Positions 1-8,498 of a stretch of DNA of 64,000 nucleotides are shown piece by piece. The position numbers were made by a program, and so were the translations under genes. Every line of letters begins with the position of its first letter. Within the stretch, counting starts at the first letter, position 1. A model generated the notes under the pieces. That model saw only the letters and a program-made list of their open reading frames with translations, did no database searches and was not told the DNA's origin. Source of the stretch: Microbacterium sp. SSM24 (GTDB lineage Bacteria; Actinomycetota; Actinomycetes; Actinomycetales; Microbacteriaceae); assembly GCF_025989145.1 (NCBI RefSeq), contig NZ_JAPDNQ010000001.1:434001-498000 (forward strand). The letters are read 5' to 3'.

Positions 1-904
1 ACTTGGCCGTGCCGAGCAGCTCTCCCCCGACCTCATTGGACACGCACGTGAGGGTGATCGAGTACTCGTCCAGTCCCATCCCCACGAGGTCGTCGAACGT
101 GAGCTCGATCTTCCTGTCCACGAGGCCGTCGACGGTCAGCCGCCAGGTGGCGGGATCGACGGATGGCACGGTCAGCGCGGTGTCGACGCGGTAGAAGTCG
201 GCGTTGGGCGTATAGAGCGGGGAGATCCCCGGCACGTCGAACTCGGCATCGGCGGGAACCTCGACGCGCGTGCGCGGCTCCGGCAGCCGCAGCGCGCGGC
301 GCACTGCGGCGATCGACGTCGTCGCGACGTTCGCGACGCGTGCGCCGACGCCGGCGATCAGAGCGGATGCTCCGGCGATCGTCAGCACCTGGAGGAACAC
401 CCTCCGGTCCAGGCGCCCCGACCCGGACTCGTCGAGCGCGGCATCCGCGTGCTGCCACCCGCGCAGCCTCGCGACCGTCACCCACAGGACGACCGCGCCG
501 GCGACCGTGCCGAGCACCGGTGGCACCCACGCGAACGGCGTGGCACCGGCTCGCGTGACGATCGCCGCGACGGAGAGGGCGCCGGCGATGCCGAGCGCGA
601 CGATTCCGAGCGGCGGCCGCCACAGCTGAAGCAGGCCGGCGATCGCGGACGCGATGATCACCGCGAGGCCGAGACCGCCCAGCAGCACGGGCTTGTCGTT
701 CTCGCCGAACGTGGCGATCGCGAACTCCTTCAGCGGCTGCGGCACGATGTCGATGACGAAGGAGCCGACCGCGAGGATCGGACTGCTCTGGCGCGCCACG
801 AGGAGGGCGACGACTTCGGCCACGGCGAGGAAGACCCCCGCGCTCACGACTCCGGCGAGCGCGGCCCACGCCGCGAATCGTACCTTCCGCGCCCGCTCCG
901 ACAT
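1..904 (-). CDS. Membrane-anchored molybdopterin-dependent oxidoreductase (partial)
   Basis: About 300 N-terminal residues are visible; the C-terminal part lies beyond base 1. The protein begins MSERARK and carries several hydrophobic segments over roughly the first 190 residues. A sulfite-oxidase-type fold follows (FYRVDTALTVPSVDPATWRL, then TLTCVSNEVGGELLG). The Cys of TLTCVSN is the position that ligates molybdenum in the sulfite oxidase family. Members bind mononuclear Moco, and this variant is membrane-tethered. The substrate cannot be told from the sequence. The Moco genes at 6-25 kb would supply its cofactor. The start is ATG at 902-904. Family call fairly sure, specificity unknown. 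Confidence 0.85.
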   Translation of the reverse strand, partial: MSERARKVRFAAWAALAGVVSAGVFLAVAEVVALLVARQSSPILAVGSFVIDIVPQPLKEFAIATFGENDKPVLLGGLGLAVIIASAIAGLLQLWRPPLGIVALGIAGALSVAAIVTRAGATPFAWVPPVLGTVAGAVVLWVTVARLRGWQHADAALDESGSGRLDRRVFLQVLTIAGASALIAGVGARVANVATTSIAAVRRALRLPEPRTRVEVPADAEFDVPGISPLYTPNADFYRVDTALTVPSVDPATWRLTVDGLVDRKIELTFDDLVGMGLDEYSITLTCVSNEVGGELLGTAK

Positions 905-990
905 GCCGCACCCCATTCCCGCTGTCGCCTGGTCTTCGGCGCGAGAACCCTGCCGGATTGCGCGTGTCTTCACACGAGGACTTCTCCGCG

Positions 991-1044
991 ACTCGCCAAG
1001 ACACGCCGAGAGCTGCACAGCGGCTCCGGCGTGTCCTGGCGAGT
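991..1044. repeat. Palindromic repeat, family A, copy 1
   Basis: Arms at 991-1008 and 1027-1044 read ACTCGCCAAGACACGCCG and its near-perfect complement (one mismatch) around an 18-nt loop. It fills part of the 159-bp gap between the molybdoenzyme gene and the PadR gene, both on the minus strand. Five more copies occur at 8429, 30041, 42623, 49152 and 58259. Confidence 0.9.
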
Positions 1045-1063
1045 GGATGTCAGCCCGGGTGTC

Positions 1064-1582
1064 TCAGTCGAGTTCGTCGAGCCAGGTCAGCGCGAGCTCG
1101 TGCGAGCGCAGTCCGTAGTCGAGTGTCGCCCGCTGGTACCGGAAGATCTCGGCGAACTCGTCGGGGATCTGCGCCGCGTCGAGCTCCTCCGCGACAGCCC
1201 GCAGCTCGGCGAGCGCCGCGGCGGCACTGGCACGCAGGACGCCGAGCGCGGCATCCCGCTCCCGGCCATGCGGCAGCAGCCCGAGCAGGAACACCTTCGC
1301 CAGCATCGAGGTCTCGGCGTGGGCACCGGTGAGGGGCTCGGCCATCCATTCCCGCCAGGCATCGATGCCGGCAGGCGTGGGCGCGTGGAGGTTGCGGCGG
1401 CGGCCGGAGGACGAGGCATCCGTCACGGTCACCCACCCCTGGGCGACGAGCTGCCGCAGCGCACGCTGCAGGCTGCCGAAACTCGCGCTGTAGAAGAGCG
1501 ATGGGCCCGCGGCGAACTGCTTGTGGAGGTCGTAGAGCGACATCGGCGCGATCATCAGCAGCCCCAGGATCACGAACTGCAT
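1064..1582 (-). CDS. PadR-family transcriptional regulator
   Basis: A 172-residue protein with the PadR layout: an N-terminal winged helix (MQFVILGLLMIAPMSLYDLHKQF ... LQRALRQLVAQGWVTV) and a C-terminal helical dimerisation domain. PadR proteins are usually repressors of nearby export or stress genes. The ATG at 1580-1582 follows GAGGAAGG, a good ribosome binding site, so this start is preferred over one further upstream. It is divergent from the serine hydrolase gene 63 bp away, and a palindrome between them is a likely operator. The ligand is unknown. Confidence 0.85.
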   Translation of the reverse strand: MQFVILGLLMIAPMSLYDLHKQFAAGPSLFYSASFGSLQRALRQLVAQGWVTVTDASSSGRRRNLHAPTPAGIDAWREWMAEPLTGAHAETSMLAKVFLLGLLPHGRERDAALGVLRASAAAALAELRAVAEELDAAQIPDEFAEIFRYQRATLDYGLRSHELALTWLDELD

Positions 1583-1611
1583 GTGGCACCTTCCTCGCGA
1601 TTCTGCCAATG

Positions 1612-1638
1612 TATCCCTTAGATATATCTCAGGGGGAT
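1612..1638. promoter_or_regulatory. Probable PadR operator
   Basis: A perfect 10-bp palindrome AGATATATCT (1620-1629) sits inside wider arms TATCCC / GGGGATA. It is strikingly A+T-rich for this genome. It lies between the divergent PadR and hydrolase genes and runs into AGGGGG, the ribosome binding site of the hydrolase. A bound repressor would therefore block the hydrolase and probably its own gene. Inference from position and symmetry. Confidence 0.6.
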
Positions 1639-1645
1639 ATCACCG

Positions 1646-2734
1646 ATGGCACGACACTCCGACCTCGCCGCAGATCTCGCGAAGATCGCCGACGGCTTCG
1701 CGCGCACGCGGCAGGCGCTCCCCGCCCCGCAGGTGCTCGTGCGGGCGCCCGGCGTCGAGTACGCGTCCGGCGATCGCGGTCGGCGCTTCCACGCCGCGAG
1801 CGTCGGCAAGATGCTCACCGCCACCCTCGCCTTCCAGCTCGCCGAGAGCGGAGACCTCGACCTCGATGCACCCCTCGCCGGCCTGCTCCCCGAATCCGAG
1901 ATCGACGGGCTGTTCGTGCGCCGGGGAACGGATGCCGCGCCCGCCGTCACCCCACGGCACCTGCTCACTCACACGAGCGGCGCCGCCGACTACTTCGAAG
2001 GACCGAACGACACCGGAGAGTCCTTCGTCGAGCGGATCACTCGGCGGCCGGGCGAGCGCTACCTGCCGGCGGACCTGCTCGCGTTCTCGCGAGAGCACCA
2101 GCGACCGGTCGGTGCGCCCGGCGAGCGATTCGCGTACTCCGACACCGGGTACGTGCTCCTGGCCCGCGTGATCGAAGAGGCCGGCGGCGCATCGCTGGGT
2201 GCTCAGCTGCACGACCGCATCCTCGGGCCCGCAGGGATGGACGCCTCGTGCCTCCTCTTCCACACGATGCCCGGCGGCGCGGCATCCGTCGCACCGCCCG
2301 GCGCGGCGCTCGACCTCGCCCCGATCCTCGTCGGCCGTGTGGACCTCGGCCGTGCCGAGAGCCTCAGCTGCGACTGGGGAGGCGGCGGCGTCGTGACGAC
2401 CGTCGACGACCTCCAGCGGTTCGCCGCGGCGTGGCACGGCGGCGCGCTCCTCGGCGGCGCGTCGCGCGCGAGCATGTCGACCATCGAGCACCGGTTCCGC
2501 GCCGGCATCCACTACGGCGCGGGCCTCATGCAGCTGCGGTACGGCGGCTTCTTCCCCCTTCTCGCCGCGATGCCGCGGACGATCGGACATCTCGGTGTCA
2601 CCGGCGTGCACCTGTTCTCCGACCCTGCGCGCGACGTCACGATCGTGCTCAACCTCCACTCGACGGCCGAGATGACCCGGAGCTTCCAGCTGCACATCCG
2701 GCTGCTGCAGCGCGTGCTGCGCGCACTGCGCTGA
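1646..2734 (+). CDS. Serine hydrolase, class C beta-lactamase / DD-peptidase-like
   Basis: A 362-residue protein with the serine beta-lactamase-like fold. The nucleophile motif S-V-G-K is at residues 52-55, Y-S-D at 164-166 (the Y-x-N position), and H-L-G near 315 replaces the K-T-G box. These features fit esterases or peptidases of the family better than true beta-lactamases. No signal peptide is visible, so it is probably cytoplasmic. ATG at 1646 is preceded by AGGGGG. Paired with the divergent PadR regulator. The substrate is unknown. Confidence 0.85.
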   Translation: MARHSDLAADLAKIADGFARTRQALPAPQVLVRAPGVEYASGDRGRRFHAASVGKMLTATLAFQLAESGDLDLDAPLAGLLPESEIDGLFVRRGTDAAPAVTPRHLLTHTSGAADYFEGPNDTGESFVERITRRPGERYLPADLLAFSREHQRPVGAPGERFAYSDTGYVLLARVIEEAGGASLGAQLHDRILGPAGMDASCLLFHTMPGGAASVAPPGAALDLAPILVGRVDLGRAESLSCDWGGGGVVTTVDDLQRFAAAWHGGALLGGASRASMSTIEHRFRAGIHYGAGLMQLRYGGFFPLLAAMPRTIGHLGVTGVHLFSDPARDVTIVLNLHSTAEMTRSFQLHIRLLQRVLRALR

Positions 2735-2839
2735 CGGCCCGTTCCTCGTCCGATGTATTTCAGCGGACGTCGCACGCTCCTCGGGTTCGATGCCGGTCGG
2801 GCGCGGGGTCGGGGGGCAGCCGACGCGGACCGCATCATG

Positions 2840-2877
2840 CCGCGGCATCCGTCCGGTTCTGTGGACGGATGCCGCGG
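2840..2877. terminator. Bidirectional hairpin terminator
   Basis: A perfect 15-bp stem (2840-2854 with 2863-2877) with an 8-nt loop lies between the convergent hydrolase and DUF3054 genes. The stem is built from the genome's favoured word GGATGCCG. No T-tract follows, as is usual in high-G+C actinobacteria. Confidence 0.75.
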
Positions 2878-2890
2878 TCTCTCGCTCGCG

Positions 2891-3292
2891 CTACGAGGCG
2901 ATGCGGCGGGCGCGGCGCACGCGACGTACGGCGGCGGCGAGGACGCGCCAGCCGACGAGGAGCACGAGCAGAGTGAGGGCGGCCACGACGAGGAAGGGGA
3001 TGGCGGTGCCCTGACCGGATGCCGCACGCAGCAGCATCCCGCCGACGAGGGTGATCGCCCAGACGCCGACGCCCGTGCGGACCGGAGCGAGCGGCGCACG
3101 CCATGCGAGCGTCGCGAGCCACCCGGCGGCGAGCGCCGCGAGGAAAGGCCAGGCCGTGGTCGCCAGCCCGAGGAGCCCGTCCTCGCCGTGGCTCGCGCGG
3201 CCGATCGCGGCGAACACGACCACCAGTGCCGCGTCGAGCCCGAAGGCCAGCGCGATCGTGCGCGAGCGCGGCTTCCCCGGAGTCGGGGTCAC
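2891..3292 (-). CDS. DUF3054 family membrane protein
   Basis: A 133-residue protein with about four hydrophobic helices. It carries the family signatures FAAIGRASHG and TAWPFLAALAAGWL, and ends in a short basic tail (VRRVRRARR). The GTG start at 3290-3292 overlaps the TGA of the upstream trhO-like gene (GTGA), so the two are translationally coupled. The function of DUF3054 is not known. A fused frame continuing into upstream sequence is an artefact of the high G+C content. Confidence 0.8.
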   Translation of the reverse strand: MTPTPGKPRSRTIALAFGLDAALVVVFAAIGRASHGEDGLLGLATTAWPFLAALAAGWLATLAWRAPLAPVRTGVGVWAITLVGGMLLRAASGQGTAIPFLVVAALTLLVLLVGWRVLAAAVRRVRRARRIAS

Positions 3293-4035
3293 GACGCCAC
3301 GGCAGCGTCGTGCGGCGCGAGATCGGGGGTGAGCGCTTCCCGCTCGTCGAAGACGAAGCAAGCGCCGTTCCAGTGCGCGCCGCCCACGTGCTCGAACCAG
3401 CCGAGGATGCCGCCCTCCAGCTGGAGCGCGTCGACGCCGGTCTCGCGCAGGTGGATCGCGGCCTTCTCGCAGCGGATGCCGCCCGTACAGAAGCTCACCA
3501 CCGTCTTGTCGCGGAGGTCGTCGCGGTGCGCGGCCGCCGCGTCGGGGAATTGAGTGAAGCGCTCGATTCGCCAGTCGACGGCGCCCGCGAACGTGCCGTA
3601 GTCGACTTCGAACGCGTTGCGCGTGTCGAGCAGCACCACCTCGCGGCCGGTGTCGTCGTGGCCCTGTTCGAGCCAGCGATGCAGGTCGGCCGGAGCGACG
3701 GCGGGGGCACGGCCGGCCTCGGGCCGGATGGTCGGGCGATCCATCCTGATGATCTCGCGCTTGAGCTTCACGAGGAGCTTGCCGAACGGCTGCTCGGCCG
3801 ACCAGCTCTCCCTCGCCCTGAGGGCTGCGAAGCGCGGGTCGGCTCGCAGCTGCTCGAGGAACGACCGGACGGATGCCGCGTCCCCCGCGAGGAACAGGTT
3901 GATGCCCTCCTCCGCGAGGATGACGGTGCCCTTGAGCCCGAGCTGCACGGCGCGCTCCCGCACGACGGGGCGCAGCTGCTCGCGGTCGTCGATCCGCGTG
4001 AACAGGTACGCGGAGACGTTCAGGACCGATGCCAC
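3289..4035 (-). CDS. trhO: tRNA uridine(34) hydroxylase-like rhodanese, TrhO family
   Basis: A 248-residue cytosolic protein with an N-terminal acylphosphatase-like domain (LKGTVILAEEGINLFLAG) and a rhodanese domain holding C-T-G-G-I-R-C (Cys183 and Cys189). TrhO uses O2 to hydroxylate uridine at the wobble position of some tRNAs. The start is GTG at 4033-4035. No ribosome binding site is seen, but TAGGCT lies exactly 6 nt upstream, so the transcript is probably leaderless. It is the first gene of a pair with DUF3054. Confidence 0.85.
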   Translation of the reverse strand: MASVLNVSAYLFTRIDDREQLRPVVRERAVQLGLKGTVILAEEGINLFLAGDAASVRSFLEQLRADPRFAALRARESWSAEQPFGKLLVKLKREIIRMDRPTIRPEAGRAPAVAPADLHRWLEQGHDDTGREVVLLDTRNAFEVDYGTFAGAVDWRIERFTQFPDAAAAHRDDLRDKTVVSFCTGGIRCEKAAIHLRETGVDALQLEGGILGWFEHVGGAHWNGACFVFDEREALTPDLAPHDAAVAS

Positions 4036-4154
4036 GCGTCCAGCCTACGTTCCACGACCAAGGGGGGTAGCACTCGATCGCGCACCTCGCAATCCCCCGG
4101 CGCGAAGGCAGGGACGGGCTTACCGTCGAAGCGTTCGACGAGAGGATGAACACC

Positions 4155-4736
4155 GTGGCAACGACCACCGCCAAGAAGACCCCCACGAAGGCGAGCGCGA
4201 CAACGACGGGGAACCGTCGTCGGCCCGCCCGCGGAGGCTCAGGAGCAGAGCTCACGAAGGAGCAGAACGCCGAGCAGGGGTTCAGCGCCTCGGAATCGCT
4301 CAGCGAGAACCTGCAGAAGGTGCTCGTCGACCTGATCGAGCTCTCGTTGCAGGGCAAGCAGGCGCATTGGAACGTCGTCGGTCGCAACTTCCGCGACACC
4401 CACCTGCAGCTCGATGAGATCATCGAGGCGGCCCGCGACTTCGGCGACACCGTCGCCGAGCGCATGCGCTCGCTGCACGCACTGCCCGATGGCCGCAGCG
4501 ACCTGGTCGCGCAGACCACGACGCTGCCCGAGTTCCCTCAGGGCGAGATCGCGACGACGGAGGTCGTCGATCTCATCACCGAACGCCTGGACGCCGTCGC
4601 GACCACGTGCCGCGACGTGCACGACGACGTGGATGAAGAAGACCCCACCAGTGCTGACATCCTGCACGCGATCCTCGAACGCGTCGAGCAGCTCTCGTGG
4701 ATGGTGAGCGCAGAGAACCGTACCCCCAGACGGTGA
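4155..4736 (+). CDS. dps: Dps-family ferritin-like DNA-protection protein
   Basis: About 193 residues. A basic, disordered N-terminal tail (AKKTPTKAS ... GNRRRPARGG) precedes the Dps four-helix bundle (GKQAHWNVVGRNFRDTHLQLDEI, then a D-x-x-A-E-R motif). Dps forms dodecamers that oxidise and store iron with peroxide; the basic tail suggests DNA binding. GTG at 4155 is chosen because AGAGGA lies 8 nt upstream. An ATG at 4146 is in frame but has no ribosome binding site. A strong hairpin follows the gene. Confidence 0.9.
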   Translation: MATTTAKKTPTKASATTTGNRRRPARGGSGAELTKEQNAEQGFSASESLSENLQKVLVDLIELSLQGKQAHWNVVGRNFRDTHLQLDEIIEAARDFGDTVAERMRSLHALPDGRSDLVAQTTTLPEFPQGEIATTEVVDLITERLDAVATTCRDVHDDVDEEDPTSADILHAILERVEQLSWMVSAENRTPRR

Positions 4737-4751
4737 TTCAGGCGCCCCAGA

Positions 4752-4787
4752 CGCTGCCCACCTCTTCCCGTGGAATGGTGGGCAGCG
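4752..4787 (+). terminator. Hairpin terminator after dps
   Basis: An 11-bp perfect stem (CGCTGCCCACC with GGTGGGCAGCG) and a 14-nt loop begin 16 bp after the dps stop codon. No T-tract. Confidence 0.7.
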
Positions 4788-4825
4788 CCGATTCCGGGGC
4801 CGTCGTGGACTTCCTCCCCGCTCCG

Positions 4826-4893
4826 ACAGGTCAACCGCGGGTGCGCAGGACGCACGGTGCCTCACGCGACCTGCAGAAGCCCGGTTGACCTGT
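4826..4893. repeat. Palindromic element, family C
   Basis: Outer arms ACAGGTCAACCG (4826-4837) and its perfect complement (4882-4893) enclose smaller nested inverted repeats (GTGCG/CGCAC and GCAGG/CCTGC). It sits between the dps terminator and the stop of the minus-strand membrane gene. Same architecture as the other palindromes here but a different sequence; only one copy was seen. Confidence 0.75.
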
Positions 4894-4920
4894 GGGAAGC
4901 GGGTGCGTTGGGCACGCGGG

Positions 4921-5283
4921 TCAGAAGACGTACAGCTGGCCCATGATCAGGATCGCGATGAAGAACACGCCGAGGATGGCGGCGATGATGCCGAGCGTCT
5001 TGCCCGACAGCTTCGCCACGCCCCAGCCGACGAGGAACGGCAGCGCGAAGAGAAGGATCGCAACGATCCACCAGAACACCACGTAGCCGGTGGTCGAGGC
5101 CTCTTCGAGGCGCCCGCCGAAGAGCTGCTGAGTGCTCGGGTGGGTCGCGAAGCGCACCGCCGCCGAGATGGGGACGGCGACGAACGCGAAGATGATGATG
5201 CCGATGAGCGCGCCCCACAGCCCGGGGCTGCCGTTGCCGCTGAGGACGCCGCCGTGGGGTTCCTGGTCGTGACGAGTTGCCAT
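4921..5283 (-). CDS. Small membrane protein of unknown function
   Basis: A 120-residue protein with three hydrophobic helices: LWGALIGIIIFAFVAVPISAA, VVFWWIVAILLFALPFLVGWGVA and LGIIAAILGVFFIAILIMGQLYVF. The N-terminus is short and hydrophilic. No catalytic motif is visible and I do not recognise the family. It is a single gene flanked by palindromic elements on both sides. Confidence 0.7.
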   Translation of the reverse strand: MATRHDQEPHGGVLSGNGSPGLWGALIGIIIFAFVAVPISAAVRFATHPSTQQLFGGRLEEASTTGYVVFWWIVAILLFALPFLVGWGVAKLSGKTLGIIAAILGVFFIAILIMGQLYVF

Positions 5284-5444
5284 GTCGACGACCCTATCCG
5301 TGGGGCACCGGACCTTCGCGTCCCCCGATCAGTATGAGAACGCCTCCGGACGCCTCGCCCAGCGCGGCAGCCGGCATCCGCTCCGCCCGAGGCGCCCCTG
5401 CGACCCGACCCCCGATGAGCGAGGCAGCCCGCGGCATCCGCTCC

Positions 5445-5510
5445 GCAGGAGCTTCTCGCTCCCGCAGGAGGATCGAGCCTGCGGAGTCCTGTGCAGCAGA
5501 GATCTCCTGC
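5445..5510. repeat. Palindromic element, family B, copy 1 (in the 5284-5589 gap)
   Basis: The 306-bp gap between two genes holds this nested palindrome: outer arms GCAGGAG / CTCCTGC with inner GCAGGA / TCCTGTGC. A closely related copy lies inside the coding sequence at 61424-61488; both share TCGCTCCCGCAGGAGGATC. The rest of the gap holds G+C-rich sequence with several GCATCC words and, at its end, the promoter of the next gene. Confidence 0.75.
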
Positions 5511-5577
5511 GCAAGCGTCCGGATCGCCGCCGCGGCCCGCGCGCTCGCGTCGTCGGGGGCCGAGGAGGCCCCCTCGC

Positions 5578-5583
5578 CATAAT
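5578..5583 (+). promoter_or_regulatory. -10 box of a leaderless promoter
   Basis: CATAAT ends exactly 6 nt before the ATG at 5590, which puts the transcription start at or next to the A of ATG. This is the spacing seen at about ten other genes in the window. Confidence 0.55.
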
Positions 5584-5589
5584 GGAGGC

Positions 5590-6228
5590 ATGGCGGCCGG
5601 CTACAGCGCGATCTCGAGCTACTCGCGCGTCGAGATCATGCACCTCGTGCAGCAGGAGCCGCGGCGTCCGATCGCCGAACTCGTCGAAGCGACCGGACTG
5701 CACCCGAACACGGTGCGCGAGCACCTCCAGCGTCTGATCGATGCCGGGTACGTGGTGGCCGAGACCGAGCACCGCACCACCCGCGGTCGGCCGCGCGTGC
5801 TCTACACGGCGGCCACCGGCGGGGAGCAGGCATCCAGCCCCATCGCCGCCCAGCGCGTGCAGGATGCCGCGCGCCGGGGAGACCTGCTGCGTCGCGTCTA
5901 TCCCGTCGGCGAGGCCGAGAAGCTCGGCCCCGACGCCCTGCACCAGCTCGACGCGCTCGTCGAGGACCTCGGCGAAGCCGGCTTCGATCCGCTCATCGAC
6001 GAGGCCGCGCTCACCGTCGACCTCACGCCGTGCCCGCACGCGTCGACCGCCGACCACCGCGGCACCCTGTGCCGTGTGCACGTCGGACTCATGGAGGGGG
6101 TGCTGGCGCAGGCGGGAGGCCCGCTGCGGGTCGACGACATCGCGCCGTCCTGCGATCCGGCGCAGTGCGTCGTGCAGCTCTCGGTTCAGCCCGCGGCGTC
6201 ACGCCTCACGCGCTCCGCGACCGAATAG
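5590..6228 (+). CDS. HTH transcriptional regulator with C-terminal Cys cluster
   Basis: A 212-residue protein. The N-terminal winged helix ([42 protein letters not shown]) is followed by a C-terminal domain with four Cys and one His in the pattern TPCPH...TLC...PSCDPAQC. Such a set can hold a metal or Fe-S cluster, as in SufR-type regulators; that parallel is inference. The start is leaderless by position. Its last 43 bases overlap the 3' end of the convergent fdhD. Control of the fdhD-moaA pair is plausible but unproven. Confidence 0.8.
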   Translation: MAAGYSAISSYSRVEIMHLVQQEPRRPIAELVEATGLHPNTVREHLQRLIDAGYVVAETEHRTTRGRPRVLYTAATGGEQASSPIAAQRVQDAARRGDLLRRVYPVGEAEKLGPDALHQLDALVEDLGEAGFDPLIDEAALTVDLTPCPHASTADHRGTLCRVHVGLMEGVLAQAGGPLRVDDIAPSCDPAQCVVQLSVQPAASRLTRSATE

Positions 6229-7196
6229 ACGTTCATCGACTCGCCGCGCACGAAGCCGGCGAGGGTGAGCCCGGATGCCGCGGCCAGTTCGACGGCGAGC
6301 GACGACGGTGCCGACACGGCGGAGAGGATCGGGATGCCGGCCATCACGGCCTTCTGCACGAGCTCGAAGCTCGCCCGGCCCGACACTTGCAGCACGGTGC
6401 CCCGCAGGGGCAGCCGGTCGGCCAGCACAGCCCAGCCGACGACCTTGTCGACGGCGTTGTGCCGCCCGACGTCCTCGCGCACGACGAGCAACTCCCCCGT
6501 CGCCGCGTCGAAGAGGCCCGCCGCGTGCAGGCCCCCGGTCTTGCCGAAGACGGCCTGCTCCTCCCGCAGCCGGTCGGGCAGGCCCAGGAGCCACGCGGCG
6601 TCGACGGGCGCGGCATCCGTCCCCACGTCGTACGACGAGACCGTCTCGACGGCCTCGATCGAGGCCTTGCCGCACAGCCCGCACGAACTGGTCGTGTAGA
6701 AACGGCGCGCGAGGTCGGGATCGGGCGGCGCCACGCCCGGGGCGAGCGCGACGTCGAGCACGTTGTAGGTGTTCTCGGCGCTGCCCGCGCCGCCGATCGG
6801 CGCGCCACCGATCGGGCCGGTGGAGATCGAGGCCGCACCCATCGGGCCGGTGCCGATCGAGACGACGCCCGCACCGGTGGCGACCGCACCGCCGCCCACG
6901 CCACGGCCGATCGAGGCGCTGCCCGCACCGCCGCCCGCGCCGGTGCCCGGCCCGCCGCAGTGGATCGCCGAGCGGAACTGTCCGCCGTGCGAGATGACGC
7001 CCTCCGACACGAGGAAGCCGGCCGCGAGTTCGACGTCGTGCCCGGGTGTGCGCATCGTGATCGCCAGGGGAGCGCCGCCGACCCGGATCTCGAGGGGCTC
7101 CTCGACGACGAGCGTGTCGCTGCGGCGACGGCTGCTCACCGTCTCGCCGTCGCGGGTGATCCGCACGACCGGACGGTGCACGGTGAGCCGGCCCAC
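6186..7196 (-). CDS. fdhD: Formate dehydrogenase accessory sulfurtransferase FdhD
   Basis: A 336-residue protein. FdhD passes sulfur from a cysteine desulfurase to the Mo-bis-MGD cofactor of formate dehydrogenases. The persulfide-carrying C-G-L-C-G motif is present (Cys172 and Cys175), as are the N-terminal [10 protein letters not shown] and [14 protein letters not shown]. Residues about 81-140 are an odd Gly/Ala/Ser/Ile-rich insertion with internal repeats, absent from typical members. It starts 4 bp after the moaA stop, so the two are one transcript. The tail overlaps the convergent regulator gene by 43 bp. Confidence 0.9.
   Translation of the reverse strand: MGRLTVHRPVVRITRDGETVSSRRRSDTLVVEEPLEIRVGGAPLAITMRTPGHDVELAAGFLVSEGVISHGGQFRSAIHCGGPGTGAGGGAGSASIGRGVGGGAVATGAGVVSIGTGPMGAASISTGPIGGAPIGGAGSAENTYNVLDVALAPGVAPPDPDLARRFYTTSSCGLCGKASIEAVETVSSYDVGTDAAPVDAAWLLGLPDRLREEQAVFGKTGGLHAAGLFDAATGELLVVREDVGRHNAVDKVVGWAVLADRLPLRGTVLQVSGRASFELVQKAVMAGIPILSAVSAPSSLAVELAAASGLTLAGFVRGESMNVYSVAERVRRDAAG
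6811..6870. repeat. 30-bp tandem repeat inside fdhD
   Basis: Two adjacent 30-bp units (6811-6840 and 6841-6870), both starting ATCGGGCCGGTG and containing GATCGAG, with degenerate partial units on either side. They encode the low-complexity insert ([19 protein letters not shown]) in FdhD. The unit is a multiple of three, so copy-number change keeps the frame. Confidence 0.75.
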
Positions 7197-7200
7197 GGCG

Positions 7201-8286
7201 TCAGCCGCCGATCGCGTTCATACCGCGCGCGGGCTGCAGGAACGCGGGGTCGTTGATCGCGTGTCCCGGGAGCTTGCCGTGGATGCAGGATCGCAGCATC
7301 CGATCGACCCCCTCGTCGCGCGCACCGTCGGCCGATCCCCGAAGGATCGGCAGCAGGTCGTACTCGGTCGTCGAGAAGAGACAGTTGCGCAGCTGTCCGT
7401 CGGCCGTGAGGCGGAGCCGGTCGCAGTCCCCGCAGAACGGCGCGGTGACTGACGCGATCACGCCGACGGTGTGCGGGCCGCCGTCGAGGAACCAGCGTGC
7501 GGCGGGCGCTCCGGCCCGACCGGGCACGGGCGTCAGGTTCCAGCGCTCGGACAGCGCCGCGAGGATCTCATCCTGCGTCACCATGGTCGCGCGGTCCCAC
7601 GTGTGGCCGGCGTCGAGGGGCATCTGCTCGATGAAGCGCATCTGCGCGCCGTGCGCGACCGCGAACTCCACCAGCTCGACGAGCTCGTCGTCGTTGACGT
7701 CGCGCATGGCCACCGCGTTGAGCTTGAGCGGTCGCAGGCCGGATGCCGCCGCCGCGGCGATTCCGTCGAGCACGTCGTCGAGCCGATCACGCCGGGTGAG
7801 GTCGCGGAACCGATCGCGGCGCAGGGTGTCGATCGAGATGTTCAGGCGGCGCAGGCCCGCGTCCGCCAGACCGGGAAGGAGCTCGCGCAGCCGGATGCCG
7901 TTCGTGGTCATCGCGATGTCGACCGGTCGCCCGTCGGGCGTGCGGAGGGCGGCCAGCCGGCGCACGACGTCGACGATGTCGGTGCGCAGCAGCGGTTCGC
8001 CGCCGGTGAGGCGGAAGGTGCTGACGCCGTCTGCCGCGGCGATGCGTGCGACGTCGACGATCTCGTCCACGGTCAGGATGCTCGACTTCGCGAGCCACTC
8101 GTTCCCCTGCTCGGGCATGCAGTACGTGCAGCGCAGGGAGCAGCGGTCGGTGAGCGAGATGCGCAGGTCTCGATGCACCCGGCCGTGCGTGTCGACGAGC
8201 GGATCGCCGGGGCGCGAGAGACCGGCATCCGCCGGCGCGGCGGGCCGAGGCATCCGCGGCGCGATGGTGACCGGGATCGCGGTCAC
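7201..8286 (-). CDS. moaA: GTP 3',8-cyclase MoaA
   Basis: A 361-residue radical-SAM enzyme that starts Moco synthesis with the MoaC step. The N-terminal cluster motif C-S-L-R-C-T-Y-C has Cys49, Cys53 and Cys56; the C-terminal cluster ligands are Cys285, Cys288 and Cys302. The chain ends in the conserved Gly-Gly. GTG at 8284-8286 is preferred because GGAGGA lies 7 nt upstream. It is followed 4 bp later by fdhD. moaC is 14 kb away, so the pathway genes are split here. Confidence 0.93.
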   Translation of the reverse strand: MTAIPVTIAPRMPRPAAPADAGLSRPGDPLVDTHGRVHRDLRISLTDRCSLRCTYCMPEQGNEWLAKSSILTVDEIVDVARIAAADGVSTFRLTGGEPLLRTDIVDVVRRLAALRTPDGRPVDIAMTTNGIRLRELLPGLADAGLRRLNISIDTLRRDRFRDLTRRDRLDDVLDGIAAAAASGLRPLKLNAVAMRDVNDDELVELVEFAVAHGAQMRFIEQMPLDAGHTWDRATMVTQDEILAALSERWNLTPVPGRAGAPAARWFLDGGPHTVGVIASVTAPFCGDCDRLRLTADGQLRNCLFSTTEYDLLPILRGSADGARDEGVDRMLRSCIHGKLPGHAINDPAFLQPARGMNAIGG

Positions 8287-8428
8287 GCGTCCGTCCTCCG
8301 CCGAGCCGAGCCTCTCGCCATGGTTCGAGGGTAATGCGCGGACGAGTGGGCGGGCCGCGGACGTGGGCATTATTCACGGCGCGGAGGGGTGCGCAAGGCG
8401 CTGATTGCTGGGAATCTGTGTGTCACCG

Positions 8429-8488
8429 TCGAGTCGCCAAGACACGCCGTGCGCTCGTCGCACCGTGCGGCGTGTTCTGGCGACTCGA
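8429..8488. repeat. Palindromic repeat, family A, copy 2
   Basis: Arms CGAGTCGCCAAGACACGCCG at 8430-8449 and the complement at 8468-8487 (one mismatch), extended by one base each side, with an 18-nt loop. It lies in the 278-bp gap between the divergent moaA and cydA genes, just upstream of the cydA operators. Confidence 0.9.
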
Positions 8489-8498
8489 GGGGAATCTC

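Noticed and set aside
33..1004. 323-residue Arg-rich protein antisense to or out of frame with the molybdoenzyme gene
   Set aside because: High G+C leaves shadow frames open; the minus-strand frame from 904 has the real domain.
2891..4519. One 542-residue protein joining DUF3054 to upstream sequence
   Set aside because: The long open frame crosses the trhO-like gene in another frame; only the last 133 codons match a family, with a coupled GTG start.
5284..5589. Small protein gene in the gap upstream of the HTH regulator
   Set aside because: Open frames there are repetitive Ala/Arg/Ser strings that coincide with the family B palindrome, with no ribosome binding site.
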